A stretch of 63,502 nucleotides of DNA from Bradyrhizobiaceae bacterium (GTDB taxonomy: Bacteria; Pseudomonadota; Alphaproteobacteria; Rhizobiales; Xanthobacteraceae): positions 1-63,502 of the forward strand of contig CANKHA010000014.1 of assembly GCA_947481685.1 (NCBI GenBank). Reading direction: 5' to 3'. The stretch's first letter is position 1. Every line of letters begins with the position of its first letter. The notes under the pieces were generated by a model. The model was given only the letters and a program-made list of their open reading frames with translations, was not told the DNA's origin and searched no databases. Positions 8,548-17,416 of this stretch are shown in pieces. The translations under genes were made by a program, and so were the position numbers.

Positions 8548-9582
8548 ATGACCGATGTGCGCAATAAAATCGTCTTGCAGATCAACATGCATCCGAACGA
8601 TGCGCGGCACGTCGTGCATACGTTGCCGCATCAGATTCGCATGTGGGGGAGCCAGGTCGATCGCGTTCTGATTGCGCTCGATCTCCATCGCAGTCGTGCC
8701 GGCCGGTATCGCAACAATGAATTTGACCAGAATCTCAAAAATATCAACGCCATCCTGCATGATATCGGGCGTGATCATCCCATCGAGGTTGCGCACGTCG
8801 ATTATGCGCCGGAGGCCCGGCACAAGGTCTCGCAAAGTTTTTTCCTGTCCGGCGACATTCCGGACAAGGCTTGGGATGGCGGGCCGTTCTATTCCTATTT
8901 TTATGGTTTGTGGGCTGCCAAAGCCGACCATGTGCTGCACATGGACAGCGATATGCTTTACGGAGGCGGTAGCCCACACTGGATCGCAGAGGCGATCGCG
9001 CTGTTCGAACAGCGCCCCGAACTGCTTTTCGTTGCGCCGTTATCCGGACCACCACGGCACGATCATATTCTTTTGAGGCAACGTGGCTGGACGAGCGGAG
9101 AGGTGAAGCGGGATCCTGACCTTTCCGATGCCTACCTTTTTCCTACCGTGAGCACGCGTATATTTTTGATGAGCATGCCGTTGCTGCGCGAGCGCCTCGG
9201 GATGCTGACACTCACGGCGCCGAGTCTGACGCAACAGATGCGGGCGATAATCATGGGCAATCCACCCCGCGCACTGGAAGCGGAGACGGTGTTGTCACGC
9301 AACATGCAGGCGCACAATCTGTCACGCATGGACTTGCTTGGAGGCGGGCAGGGTATGTGGTCGCTGCATCCACCGTACCGGTCGGAAGTGTTCTATCGGG
9401 AGTTACCACAGCTTATTAAAGATATTGAGGAAGGCCGCGTTCCCGAAGAGCAGCGGGGACGTTATGATGTGCATGACAGTATGATCGACTGGTCGGAACA
9501 GCGCCGAGCCAACACAAGGCGACACCGGTGGATGCGCCATCTGAGACAGATGACCGAGCGCCGCAGACCGGTTGCCGGATGA
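8548..9582 (+). CDS. Probable glycosyltransferase (GT-A-like), polysaccharide cluster
   Basis: 344 residues with no membrane helix. The best functional hint is HMDSDMLYGGGSPHWIAEAI (about residues 131-150). This is a D-x-D metal/nucleotide-sugar motif after a hydrophobic strand, as in GT-A-fold glycosyltransferases. The preceding FYSYFYGLWAAKADHVLHMD fits the strand-turn seen in that fold. I cannot place it in a GT family with certainty. It lies between fkbM and the flippase in one direction and overlaps the extended flippase frame, consistent with one operon. Confidence 0.6.
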   Translation: MTDVRNKIVLQINMHPNDARHVVHTLPHQIRMWGSQVDRVLIALDLHRSRAGRYRNNEFDQNLKNINAILHDIGRDHPIEVAHVDYAPEARHKVSQSFFLSGDIPDKAWDGGPFYSYFYGLWAAKADHVLHMDSDMLYGGGSPHWIAEAIALFEQRPELLFVAPLSGPPRHDHILLRQRGWTSGEVKRDPDLSDAYLFPTVSTRIFLMSMPLLRERLGMLTLTAPSLTQQMRAIIMGNPPRALEAETVLSRNMQAHNLSRMDLLGGGQGMWSLHPPYRSEVFYRELPQLIKDIEEGRVPEEQRGRYDVHDSMIDWSEQRRANTRRHRWMRHLRQMTERRRPVAG

Positions 9583-9610
9583 CTCTCTTTATTATCGGCA
9601 GGTTGCTGGC

Positions 9611-10874
9611 ATGAATCGCGCCCGCCTCAGGACAATCCTGAAGTCCAAAATCACGGAGAATTATTTTTTCTATTCGCTGGATTACGGCCTGCGGATCGTT
9701 GTGCAGCTGGGATATTTCGCCATCATTTCGCGCTCTCTCGGAGCGGCGGGCTACGGCATATTCGCAAGCATATCGGCCATTTCAATTCTTGCCGCTGTGT
9801 TTTCGGGCCTTGGCAGCGAGCAGGTTCTGGTGCGGCGGGCGGCAGGGGAGCCGGCCGCGTTTCCCGATGCCTTCGGACACACCCTCATCTGCATCGCCTG
9901 CTCGATCGTCCCGGTTTCCGCAATCTGCTTTCTCGTCCTCCAGTTCATGAACACCGGAGGCATCGCGTGGTGGGCGGTTGTCCTGTTCGTCATGAGCGAG
10001 ACGCTTTTCACCAAGCTGACCTATCTGGCGAACGCCTGTTTCATGGCGCACGAGGTTGCGGGACGGCAATTCGTCATCAATATTACCGTCTCCTCCGTTA
10101 AGCTGGCGGGTGCTGCCCTCGCATGGACGCTCTCGTCGCCGCTCACGCTTGAGGCCTGGTCGGGATGGTATTTCGCCAGTCTTGGGGTTGGCGCTGCTTT
10201 TGCGATGGCGCTTGTGCTCTGGGAGCTGGGCGCGCCGCGCTTCACTTTCTATTCCGGCGATCTTCGGGACGGATTGCAGTACGCGCTTGAGTTCGCCTCC
10301 GTCGTGGCCTTGCGCGATCTTGACAAGCCCCTCGTCGTGGAAACGCTGGGAGCGGAGGCCGGCGGCCTTTACACGGCGGCTTTCCGCGTGGTCGATAGCG
10401 CGTTTATTCCGATAAGGGCGCTGCTGCTGGCTACTTACACGCGCTATTTCAGCCACGCCAAGGTCGATACCCGCGCAGCAGTTGCTTTTGGATATCGCAT
10501 CCTTCTTCCCGGTTTGGCGGTCTCTGCTTTCCTCGGCGTGTGCCTGTTTGCATTTGCATGGACCATTCCACACATCATCGGGCCGAGCCTACGAAGGCGC
10601 GGTGCCAATCATCAAATGGTTCGCGGCTTATCCGGCGATCATTCTTCTATCCGGCGCCGGCACGGATCTGCTGCGTTCCGTCGGTCTGCTCGGTGTGCGG
10701 CTGCGGATCACCATTTTGTCCATTGTGACGTATCTGCCGCTCTGCTGGGCTGGCGCCTTTCTTGGAGGCGCGATCGGCGTCACGATCGCCCGCAGCATAA
10801 GCCAGCTCTTGCTGGCGGGGATCACATGGCTGACCATCTTCCGCCATCCGCACAAAAACCGTCCGGCGGATTGA
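9611..10874 (+). pseudogene. Wzx-type polysaccharide flippase with a +1 frameshift
   Basis: From ATG 9611 the protein reads as a multi-helix membrane protein of the PST/MOP flippase family (YFFYSLDYGLRIVVQLGYFA, SRSLGAAGYGIFASISAISI). Hydrophobic segments continue to about 10585 (FAFAWTIPHIIGPS). The frame then turns into Arg-rich nonsense. Normal membrane-protein sequence resumes one frame over at 10590 (YEGAVPIIKWFAAYPAIILL) and runs to a stop at 10874. A single extra base in the CC at 10588-10589 explains it. Without repair the last three or so helices are lost. An upstream TTG at 9572 is in frame but less likely. Confidence 0.85.
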
Positions 10875-10885
10875 CCGGCGTCGCC

Positions 10886-11845
10886 CTAGCCCCGGCCTTC
10901 GCGCGCAAGCGCCGTCGGCGAGTATTCCTCATGCCGGTGCCCTAGCAGGCCGACCAGCATGCCGGCGCCACGACAGACATGACCGACGGCGCGCATCCCA
11001 AGGGCCGGCGAGAAAATGAGTACCGGCATCATGATGATGCCCAGCCCAACACGCGCAGAGCCGATGAGGAAGCGCTTCACGAGGTTGTATTTACTGCCGA
11101 TGATCTTCTCGCTGATGGAGAAGGTATTGCCGATCCTGTAGTGGCGTTTCAGGATCCATGGCCACGTCATGCGGTTCAGGGGAATCTCCTCATAAACGAG
11201 AGCCTGCTCCGCCCAACGCACAATCATCCCGTGCTCTACGGCCTGGCGAAAGAAAAGATAGTCGGATCCGCCGGTGAAGCGCATCCGATTGTCGAAACGC
11301 AGTTTCTTGCCTCGCACAAACGCCATGGAAATCATCACATTGTTCGAAGCCGCAAAATCCAGCTGGCCCGCATCGGGGAATTTCCACGCGGCGAAAAAGC
11401 CGCTTTTGACGAACCATTCCGGGCGCTGCTCGGGAAAGCACGGCGATACCGGGCCATAGAAACAGTCTCCGCCGGCGCGCGCCCGCACTTCCAGGAAGGC
11501 ATCGAGCCAGTTGGTGGCGGGCCACTCATCATCGTCGATGAAGCACATGAAATCGTCTTCGGGCGGTACGGCTTCGAGCGCCGCATTGCGCGCAATCGGA
11601 ATGCCCTGGCTCGTCTCATGGACATAGATGAGTTTCATGGACGGGGACGCTTTGAATTTTTCGGCAACCTGCCGCGCCGAACCCGCGGGATCGTTATCGA
11701 CCACAATCGCGGTGAGTTCATAGGGGCGGGAAGAGTGATGTTCCTGCTTTTCAAGCTCGAACAGCAGGCGCTCCAGTCCCTGCGGGCGCTTGAATGTGAT
11801 CGCCGCTACCGAAATTCTTACTGTTGGCGTCATTTTATCCTGCAT
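10886..11845 (-). CDS. Glycosyltransferase family 2
   Basis: About 319 residues starting at ATG 11845 (MQDKMTPTVRISVAAITF). The track-length frame extends upstream, but the neighbouring gene ends at 11866 and supports this start. GT-A features are the opening RISVAAITFKRPQGLERLL, the VVDNDPAGSA strand and the D-x-D-type FIDDDEWPATNWLDAFLE. A C-terminal hydrophobic stretch (VGLGIIMMPVLIFSPALGM) may anchor it in the inner membrane. It is probably the last gene of a leftward operon with the next GT2 gene and the hexapeptide acyltransferase, and adds a sugar to the lipid-linked repeat unit. Confidence 0.88.
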   Translation of the reverse strand: MQDKMTPTVRISVAAITFKRPQGLERLLFELEKQEHHSSRPYELTAIVVDNDPAGSARQVAEKFKASPSMKLIYVHETSQGIPIARNAALEAVPPEDDFMCFIDDDEWPATNWLDAFLEVRARAGGDCFYGPVSPCFPEQRPEWFVKSGFFAAWKFPDAGQLDFAASNNVMISMAFVRGKKLRFDNRMRFTGGSDYLFFRQAVEHGMIVRWAEQALVYEEIPLNRMTWPWILKRHYRIGNTFSISEKIIGSKYNLVKRFLIGSARVGLGIIMMPVLIFSPALGMRAVGHVCRGAGMLVGLLGHRHEEYSPTALAREGRG

Positions 11846-11865
11846 CGGAGGCGTCTCTGTGAGCC

Positions 11866-12786
11866 TCAGTAAAGTTGCGGGCTTGGCCGATCTGCTGCGT
11901 AAAGCAGCTTTCCTATGTGGCCCCAGTAGCGCGTTGCATAAAGCAGGCCGAGATCGCGCCGGAACGGCCACGCCATCAGCGATATCGCACCCGTGCCCAG
12001 CATTTTGACGAGGGCTGCCGCGTAGAACGCAGCGCGCTGCGCAGAGCTCTGATGCGCCAGCATGACCCGTGCATAGGTATGCCCCCCCCGCGTGTAGCGC
12101 TTGCGGATATGCTGAATTTCCAGGCGCGCCGCGGGAACGTCCTCATAGGCCTTCGCATCGGAGCAGGCGACCAGAACGCCGCCGGCAGTGGCAAGCCTGT
12201 GAAAGAATTCGGTGTCTTCACCTCCCGTGCGCCCATATCCCTCGTCAAATCGCAGGTTTAATCTGCGGACGGTTTCAAGGCGCACCAGCGCATTGCACGT
12301 CGCCCCTGTATTGACCCGTGCGCCGGTGTCGCCGGGCCGCTTTCGAAAGAGGCCAACCTTTTCCAGCCAAGGCGGCGTGCTTGGGGCATAAACCGCGTCC
12401 ACCGCTCCGAACACGGCGTCTGCGTTGTGATGGATCGCTGTGTTTCTCATGTGGATGAGCCAATCGTCATCCACCCACTCATCGTCGTCCAGGAATCCGG
12501 CAAAGCGACCCCGTGCCCGCTCAACACAGGCGTTGCGTGCCGTTGCAATATTGCGGGCGTTGACCTGACAAATATCGACCGGCAGTTGCCATGGAGCCGA
12601 TGCTTCGACAAGCCGCTGCGCGGCACCGTCCGTGCTGTCGTCTGCGATAATGACGCGAACGGGAACGGGCTGCTGCATCGTCTCAAGGGATCGCAGCAGC
12701 TGAATGAGCGAGGGCCGTCCGATGCTGGCGATGCAGATGGTCACTGCCTCGGTGTCTACTTCAGGAGATTGGTGCAATTCGGTCAT
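11866..12786 (-). CDS. Glycosyltransferase family 2
   Basis: About 306 residues from ATG 12786 (MTELHQSPEVDTEAVTICIA). A TTG three codons upstream is also in frame. GT-A hallmarks are VTICIASIGRPSLIQLLRSL, VIIADDSTDGAA and the metal-binding FAGFLDDDEWVDDDWL. It resembles the next gene downstream (10886-11845), especially around the DDDEW motif, so the two are probably ancient duplicates. Its start lies just before the stop of the upstream acyltransferase gene, which indicates cotranscription. Confidence 0.88.
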   Translation of the reverse strand: MTELHQSPEVDTEAVTICIASIGRPSLIQLLRSLETMQQPVPVRVIIADDSTDGAAQRLVEASAPWQLPVDICQVNARNIATARNACVERARGRFAGFLDDDEWVDDDWLIHMRNTAIHHNADAVFGAVDAVYAPSTPPWLEKVGLFRKRPGDTGARVNTGATCNALVRLETVRRLNLRFDEGYGRTGGEDTEFFHRLATAGGVLVACSDAKAYEDVPAARLEIQHIRKRYTRGGHTYARVMLAHQSSAQRAAFYAAALVKMLGTGAISLMAWPFRRDLGLLYATRYWGHIGKLLYAADRPSPQLY

Positions 12787-12788
12787 GG

Positions 12789-13451
12789 CTACCAATCTTC
12801 AAACGAGAAGCGATATTTTCCGGCGGCGCGATCCTCGGCGATCGAGCGAATGGCCTTGGCCGGAAAGCCCGAGATCAGGGAGTCGCTGGCTTCGATCTTT
12901 GAAAGCACCACCGAACCAAGCGCCACGATGTTGCGATCCCCAATGGACGTTCCGGGGGCAAACCGGACGGCTGATCCGAGATAATTTTCCACGCCGATGA
13001 CGATATCGCGATCGGTCACGCTCAATCCGTGAGTCCAGAACTGGCTTCCGTAGCCGGCAATCCAGCTTCCATCTCCGATCGATACCGAGCCGTAGATGTC
13101 GAAAAAATGCTCGTTGAGGATCAGTGCCTTTTCGCCGATGTGCAGCCGCGGGGTATAGTTCCGCTCTGCGAAGCGGGGATCCACGATTTTCCATGATGCG
13201 TAGAAACGATTCTTGCGCCCGATGCGTGTGTGCGAGCCGATGGTGATCGCAATCGGTCCTTTGAAAATATTCAGTGGGCCAATGGAAACAGCTTCGCCAA
13301 TTTTGGCACTCGGCACGGCCATCAATGTCAGAAAACCAATGGATGACGACGACGGCACCTGAAATCCCAGAACATTGCGATAGAGCAATGGCCGCAGCCC
13401 AGCGGAAGGGACGGTCGCAATCAGGGCAGCCTTAAACAACAAGCCATTCAT
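12789..13451 (-). CDS. Left-handed beta-helix (hexapeptide) acyltransferase
   Basis: About 220 residues from ATG 13451 (MNGLLFKAALIATVPSAGL), with a TTG at 13469 as a weaker alternative. The body contains repeated hexapeptide-like strands (IGEAVSIGPLNIF, ITIGSHTRIGRKNRF, SVSIGDGSWIAGYGSQFWTH, GTSIGDRNIVALGSVVL) and ends with the family's SLISGFPAKAIRSI. Such enzymes transfer acetyl or other acyl groups to sugars. Probable role: decorating the polysaccharide repeat made by this cluster. First gene of the leftward GT2-GT2 operon. Confidence 0.85.
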   Translation of the reverse strand: MNGLLFKAALIATVPSAGLRPLLYRNVLGFQVPSSSSIGFLTLMAVPSAKIGEAVSIGPLNIFKGPIAITIGSHTRIGRKNRFYASWKIVDPRFAERNYTPRLHIGEKALILNEHFFDIYGSVSIGDGSWIAGYGSQFWTHGLSVTDRDIVIGVENYLGSAVRFAPGTSIGDRNIVALGSVVLSKIEASDSLISGFPAKAIRSIAEDRAAGKYRFSFEDW

Positions 13452-13588
13452 TTTGCCGTACGCTCTCAAATTCTCTCAGCCGTCTTCGGCGCGATTGCCC
13501 GCTTGCGGCATCCGGTCATACGGGTGTTATGCGAAAATCGTTCCAACTTGGCGGTCGGAACCCCGGGATGTATGAACACTGCGAACCA

Positions 13589-14605
13589 TCACATGAATTC
13601 CCGCAGCATCATCAGTTGTGCGCGGTCACTGGGCGCGTCGAGATTCGCAGGCTCGAGGCTGAAGCCATAGGTGCTGCGCCCTTCCGCCCACCACAATCCG
13701 CCTGCCCAATAGGCATATCCAATCCAGACGTCTGCGTTGGCGTACATTTGACGTAGCATCGCGCGACCTTCTTCGAGATAGGCCGGATCCGACGTCACAC
13801 CGAACTCACCCAGGAACAGTTTCTGTTTGTTGGCCCGGGCCCATGTGGTGGCCTGTTCCAGGGCGGTTGCACCCATGCCGGCGACAGGACCTGCGCGGTC
13901 CGGCTTGCCTCCGGCATTATCGACATACTGGTGCATTTCCATGATCAGTTTATTGGAAGGATCGCGCAAAGCTTCGCTCGCTTTTGCGTTACCGGATTTT
14001 ATCCAGCCATCTGCGGTGCCCCATCGCGATCCCATGACGGTGATGACATGCTGCGGCGCGCTTTCCCGGATGCCGGCGATGCCGGCGTTGGCCAACTTGA
14101 ACCAGACGTCGGGCAGTTGCTTGTTCGGCTCGTTCATCAAGCCAAACCAGACATTAGGCTGCTGCCTGAACGATGCTGCCAATACCTTCCAGGTTTGGTG
14201 AAACGATGCGAGGTCGGCGGGCTCCGCTGTCAAAGGTTGTCCGTCGGGCTTCAGGGCGTATTCATGCAGATCGATCACGACGGTCATATGTCGCGCGGCT
14301 GCGGCGGATACGATGGATTTCAGAATATCGACATCGGCTGAATTTGGTTTGCCATTCGCGATCAGCCGGCTTGATTTGACGGGAATGCGAAGAAGCTTGA
14401 AGCCGCGCGATGCGTAATAGGCAACCTGTTTTTCCGATGGATAAACGTAATCCCAATTCAGCCGGTCGCCCTTGCCGAATTCTCCGCCCGCCAGATTGAC
14501 GCCGGGGTAACGCAACGCGCCACCGACAGCCAGCGATGCATTGCTAAAAGCTGCCTGGGCAAAAGCTGCGGACCCTAGTCCCAAAAACTGTCTTCGATCA
14601 AACAT
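13589..14605 (-). CDS. Glycoside hydrolase family 5 (cellulase-like), exported
   Basis: 338 residues from ATG 14605. The start MFDRRQFLGLGSAAFAQAAF has a twin-arginine-like RRQFLG and a hydrophobic core, so export by Tat is likely. The mature part reads GVNLAGGEFG, then LLRIPVKSSRL, then the catalytic acid in WFGLMNEPNKQ and the nucleophile Glu in KLFLGEFGVTSDP. These two glutamates and VVIDLHEYA fit GH5. Hydrolases of this kind in polysaccharide clusters trim or release the glycan. The substrate here is unknown. Confidence 0.88.
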   Translation of the reverse strand: MFDRRQFLGLGSAAFAQAAFSNASLAVGGALRYPGVNLAGGEFGKGDRLNWDYVYPSEKQVAYYASRGFKLLRIPVKSSRLIANGKPNSADVDILKSIVSAAAARHMTVVIDLHEYALKPDGQPLTAEPADLASFHQTWKVLAASFRQQPNVWFGLMNEPNKQLPDVWFKLANAGIAGIRESAPQHVITVMGSRWGTADGWIKSGNAKASEALRDPSNKLIMEMHQYVDNAGGKPDRAGPVAGMGATALEQATTWARANKQKLFLGEFGVTSDPAYLEEGRAMLRQMYANADVWIGYAYWAGGLWWAEGRSTYGFSLEPANLDAPSDRAQLMMLREFM

Positions 14606-14652
14606 ACAGCAGCGATGCCTGTGAGTGTGTTTGGGTGGCAGGGGGTGAGCGT

Positions 14653-15168
14653 TTACGAAACAAGGCTTCGCCCGGGTTTGACAACGGCCGGTACTCCGAC
14701 TGCGATGTGGCCCGAAGGCACATCGCAAAGAACGACCGCGTTGGCGCCAATATTGACGTCGTCACCGATGACGATTGGGCCGAGCAGTTTTGCCCCGGCA
14801 CCGATATTCACCCGATTTCCGATGCGGGGCGCTTCCAGCGGCCGGTCGAGCGACCGGTTGCCGATGGTGACACCTTGCCTCACGACAACATCGTCCCCGA
14901 TGATGGCGTTGTTGTGAATGATGATGCCCCCAAAATGCTCGATTATCAGCCTGCGCCCGATCTGCGCATTCATGCCGATCTGAATGCCAAACAGGATCTG
15001 TGATACCTTCGAAAGAAATACATAGAGGATCGCCCACGGAACCCGCAGGATGCGCGAGCGTATGCGTGTGCGGGCATAACCGAAGCGATAAAAGCTCAGC
15101 GCCCAAAATCCCTGCGCGAGAACACCTTCGCGGTGGCTTCGATAATCTTCTCGTAGATGGGTGAACAT
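14653..15168 (-). CDS. Serine acetyltransferase-like hexapeptide transferase
   Basis: 171 residues. An N-terminal helical part (LREDYRSHREGVLAQGFWAL) and a membrane-proximal basic stretch precede a left-handed beta-helix (IEHFGGIIIHNNAIIGDDVV, GVTIGNRS, RIGNRVNIGAGAKLLGP, IGDDVNIGANAVV) ending in IAVGVPAVV. It is like the short CysE-type enzymes found in capsule clusters, which usually acetylate sugars rather than serine. It lies upstream of the GH5 gene on the same strand, 47 bases away. Confidence 0.85.
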   Translation of the reverse strand: MFTHLREDYRSHREGVLAQGFWALSFYRFGYARTRIRSRILRVPWAILYVFLSKVSQILFGIQIGMNAQIGRRLIIEHFGGIIIHNNAIIGDDVVVRQGVTIGNRSLDRPLEAPRIGNRVNIGAGAKLLGPIVIGDDVNIGANAVVLCDVPSGHIAVGVPAVVKPGRSLVS

Positions 15169-15205
15169 GACTGAAGACGGGTTTCCAAATTCAAATCAAT
15201 AAGAA

Positions 15206-15867
15206 TCAATAGTGTGGAGAGCTCGGAATACGCTTCTGCCGCCGCTCGCGAAGCGCGGCTAACAGGAACTGCCCCGTGTCTATTGTGTAACGCCTCATCA
15301 AACGCCGAGGCTCAAGCGCAAGCCGGAACAGCCATTCAATGCGTAGCGCCCTGAAAATCTGCGGTGCTCTAACGACATTTCCGGCGGAGAAGTCGATAAA
15401 GGCCCCGATAGCAAATCCAATCTTGCATCCGGTGTCGCGCAAATGACTGTGCCAGCCACAGCTCCTGCTTCGGATTTCCCATGCCAACCAGCACAATATC
15501 CGCCTTCAAATCCCGAATGGGCGCCGACGAATGTGTGACGGGGATATGTCAAAGCCAATTTCTGCAAGCTCGTTTGCGCTATGCCGGGAGCGCCGCCCAA
15601 GATGAACACGCGAAGTTGATGAACCGTGCTGACGAAAAATGACGGAATAAAGTCAGTTCCATTCAGGTTGTCGGGAAACGTGCGGCCATGGATCGCCCGG
15701 CTCGCGAGATCGAGCGCAATCCCGTCATTGAGGACCAAAAATTCATTCAGTGTGTCGCGAAAATTTGGCGTTGTTCTTGCAATGTTGAGGAGATTGGCAT
15801 TGGCGAAGGCGACCATAAGCTCATTATGGTTCGAAACGGCATTGTCGATATGCGCGAAGCGCTTCAT
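15206..15867 (-). pseudogene. WecG/TagA/CpsF-type glycosyltransferase with two frame changes
   Basis: Three reading frames must be joined to recover the family. Frame A (15867 to about 15525) gives NANLLNIARTTPNFRDTL, LNDGIALDLASRAI, NGTDFIPSFF and RVFILGGAPGIA. Frame B (about 15523-15447) gives IRDLKADIVLVGMGNPKQEL, the core motif of the family. Frame C (about 15445-15206) gives GCKIGFAIGAFIDFSAG and ALEPRRLMRRY. Between A and B, roughly 15 residues normally present after the VGAHxG motif appear to be missing. The intact enzyme transfers a sugar such as ManNAc or a uronate to a lipid-linked intermediate. As written it should be non-functional. Confidence 0.8.
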
Positions 15868-15920
15868 CCCGCCTCACAACGGCGATATTGACGCCCATGA
15901 TGGGGCGCGACGGATATGGA

Positions 15921-15934
15921 TCGAGGTGCCTCGA
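15921..15934. promoter_or_regulatory. Short palindrome in the wecG / O-antigen ligase divergent spacer
   Basis: TCGAGG (15921-15926) and CCTCGA (15929-15934) are perfect arms around TG. The spacer 15868-16019 separates two divergently transcribed polysaccharide genes, so an operator is plausible, but the arms are short and could arise by chance. Confidence 0.25.
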
Positions 15935-16019
15935 CATTGTCGTATTGTAAGGCTGCAACGTGATGGCTCCAAATGCGGTACAATATTCCGCGCAGACGAT
16001 GTCGTGATAAAGGCTGTTC

Positions 16020-17339
16020 ATGAAAGCGAAATTAGGGACGTCCTCCGTTACGCCAAGCGATCTTGCCAGCTTTTCAGCCACGCGTGCCCCATCCATGGGC
16101 ATCATGCTGTTGTTCGCGGCACTGGCGTACGTCGTATTCGTCTGGGCGCTGGCGTTTGGCGGCTTCGGCTCAACTGCCACGGAAGTAAGCGAAGCAGAGC
16201 AGCTTTCGCAGTCGAACGTCGGCAATCAGCTTATCTGGATATTTCTGGCTGCTGCCGGCCTCTATGTGGTGTTTGAACGGATATCTCGCGGAGCGAGGCC
16301 TGTCTTCAGCGCATCGCTGATTTTCCTGCTCGCATACCTGATGCTCACCCTGTTGAGCATGACCTGGGCTTTGGCTCCGGATATTTCGGTAAGACGATCA
16401 TTCCAGCAGATTTTGATCGTGTTGATTTTCACCGGTGTCACGATGTTCGTGCGCGATAAGGTCCGTGTCGTGAATGCGGCATTTCTGGTTCTCGGCTTCG
16501 CAATCCTTCTCAACGTTCTCCTGTTTCCTGTAGTCCCTGCCGGACCGCTGGGTTATGCGGGAATCTATGCGCAGAAGAATACGTTGGGGGCGGTGTCGGC
16601 GCTCTCGCTGATTTTTGCCTTTTCTTATCTTCTGTCGCGCGGCGCCACTTTCAAGATCTTCTCGCTGCTGATTGCCCTGCTGTCCGGCGCGCTGCTGTTT
16701 GTCAGCCAGTCGAAGACCTCACTGGGACTCGCGATCATATGTCCGCTCCTGGCTGCGGGCATTCTTGTATTCTCGCGCATGTTTCATACCTCCTTTCTCA
16801 TTGCGATGGCTGTGATCGCCGCCGCCATGGGACTACTGTTTTTCGCCGTTGTGGAAGGAATGCAACTTTCGACAGAAGATATTTCGCTGCTGCTCTTTAA
16901 TGACACGACCTTTACCGGCCGGACTTACATCTGGAACTATGTTCTGAATTTTCATGACCAGAGGCCGTGGCTCGGGTGGGGTTATCAGTCGTTTTGGGCG
17001 ATCGGCCCGGACGCGCCCAATCTCAAGGCGGATAATTTCGTGTCCGGCCTTAACCAGTCCCACAACGGATACGTGGATGTTCTGCTGGAAACCGGCACGG
17101 CAGGCTTCATCGTGATCCTGGCATTCCTGCTGGCCTTGTGTCGCGCCATCGATCGAACATGGAGTCAGCGGGCGGACGTTGCCATTCTGCTTTTGTCGCT
17201 GACGTTGTTTTGCAGCGCGCACAATTTGCTCGAGAGCAGCCTGACGCGTGGCTTTGCCGTTCCCTGGGTTATTCTTCTGCTGGTCGCCGGCATTTCAAAT
17301 CCGGCCCGTGAACACGCGCCGTCTGGGCAATCGCCTTGA
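16020..17339 (+). CDS. O-antigen ligase / Wzy-like polymerase family membrane protein
   Basis: 439 residues with about ten to twelve hydrophobic segments (for example SMGIMLLFAALAYVVFVWAL, FLLAYLMLTLLSMTWALAPD, IALLSGALLFVSQSKTSLGL). A large periplasmic loop carries the family's GWGYQSFW and NQSHNGYVDVLLETGTAGF. The H-N-x-(Y/F)-L-x-x-x-x-E pattern is the Wzy_C (O-antigen ligase) signature, and ExoQ-type EPS polymerases share it. It acts in the inner membrane on lipid-linked oligosaccharides. Ligase and polymerase cannot be told apart from sequence alone. The cluster's exoP and ugd favour an EPS polymerase. Confidence 0.88.
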   Translation: MKAKLGTSSVTPSDLASFSATRAPSMGIMLLFAALAYVVFVWALAFGGFGSTATEVSEAEQLSQSNVGNQLIWIFLAAAGLYVVFERISRGARPVFSASLIFLLAYLMLTLLSMTWALAPDISVRRSFQQILIVLIFTGVTMFVRDKVRVVNAAFLVLGFAILLNVLLFPVVPAGPLGYAGIYAQKNTLGAVSALSLIFAFSYLLSRGATFKIFSLLIALLSGALLFVSQSKTSLGLAIICPLLAAGILVFSRMFHTSFLIAMAVIAAAMGLLFFAVVEGMQLSTEDISLLLFNDTTFTGRTYIWNYVLNFHDQRPWLGWGYQSFWAIGPDAPNLKADNFVSGLNQSHNGYVDVLLETGTAGFIVILAFLLALCRAIDRTWSQRADVAILLLSLTLFCSAHNLLESSLTRGFAVPWVILLLVAGISNPAREHAPSGQSP

Positions 17340-17416
17340 TAGCGTAATTGTTTTCGGTGAGAGTGGCTTTCAGCATCGCGCGTCGCAAGCGCGATTTAAT
17401 TCTTAATGGGGGTGAC

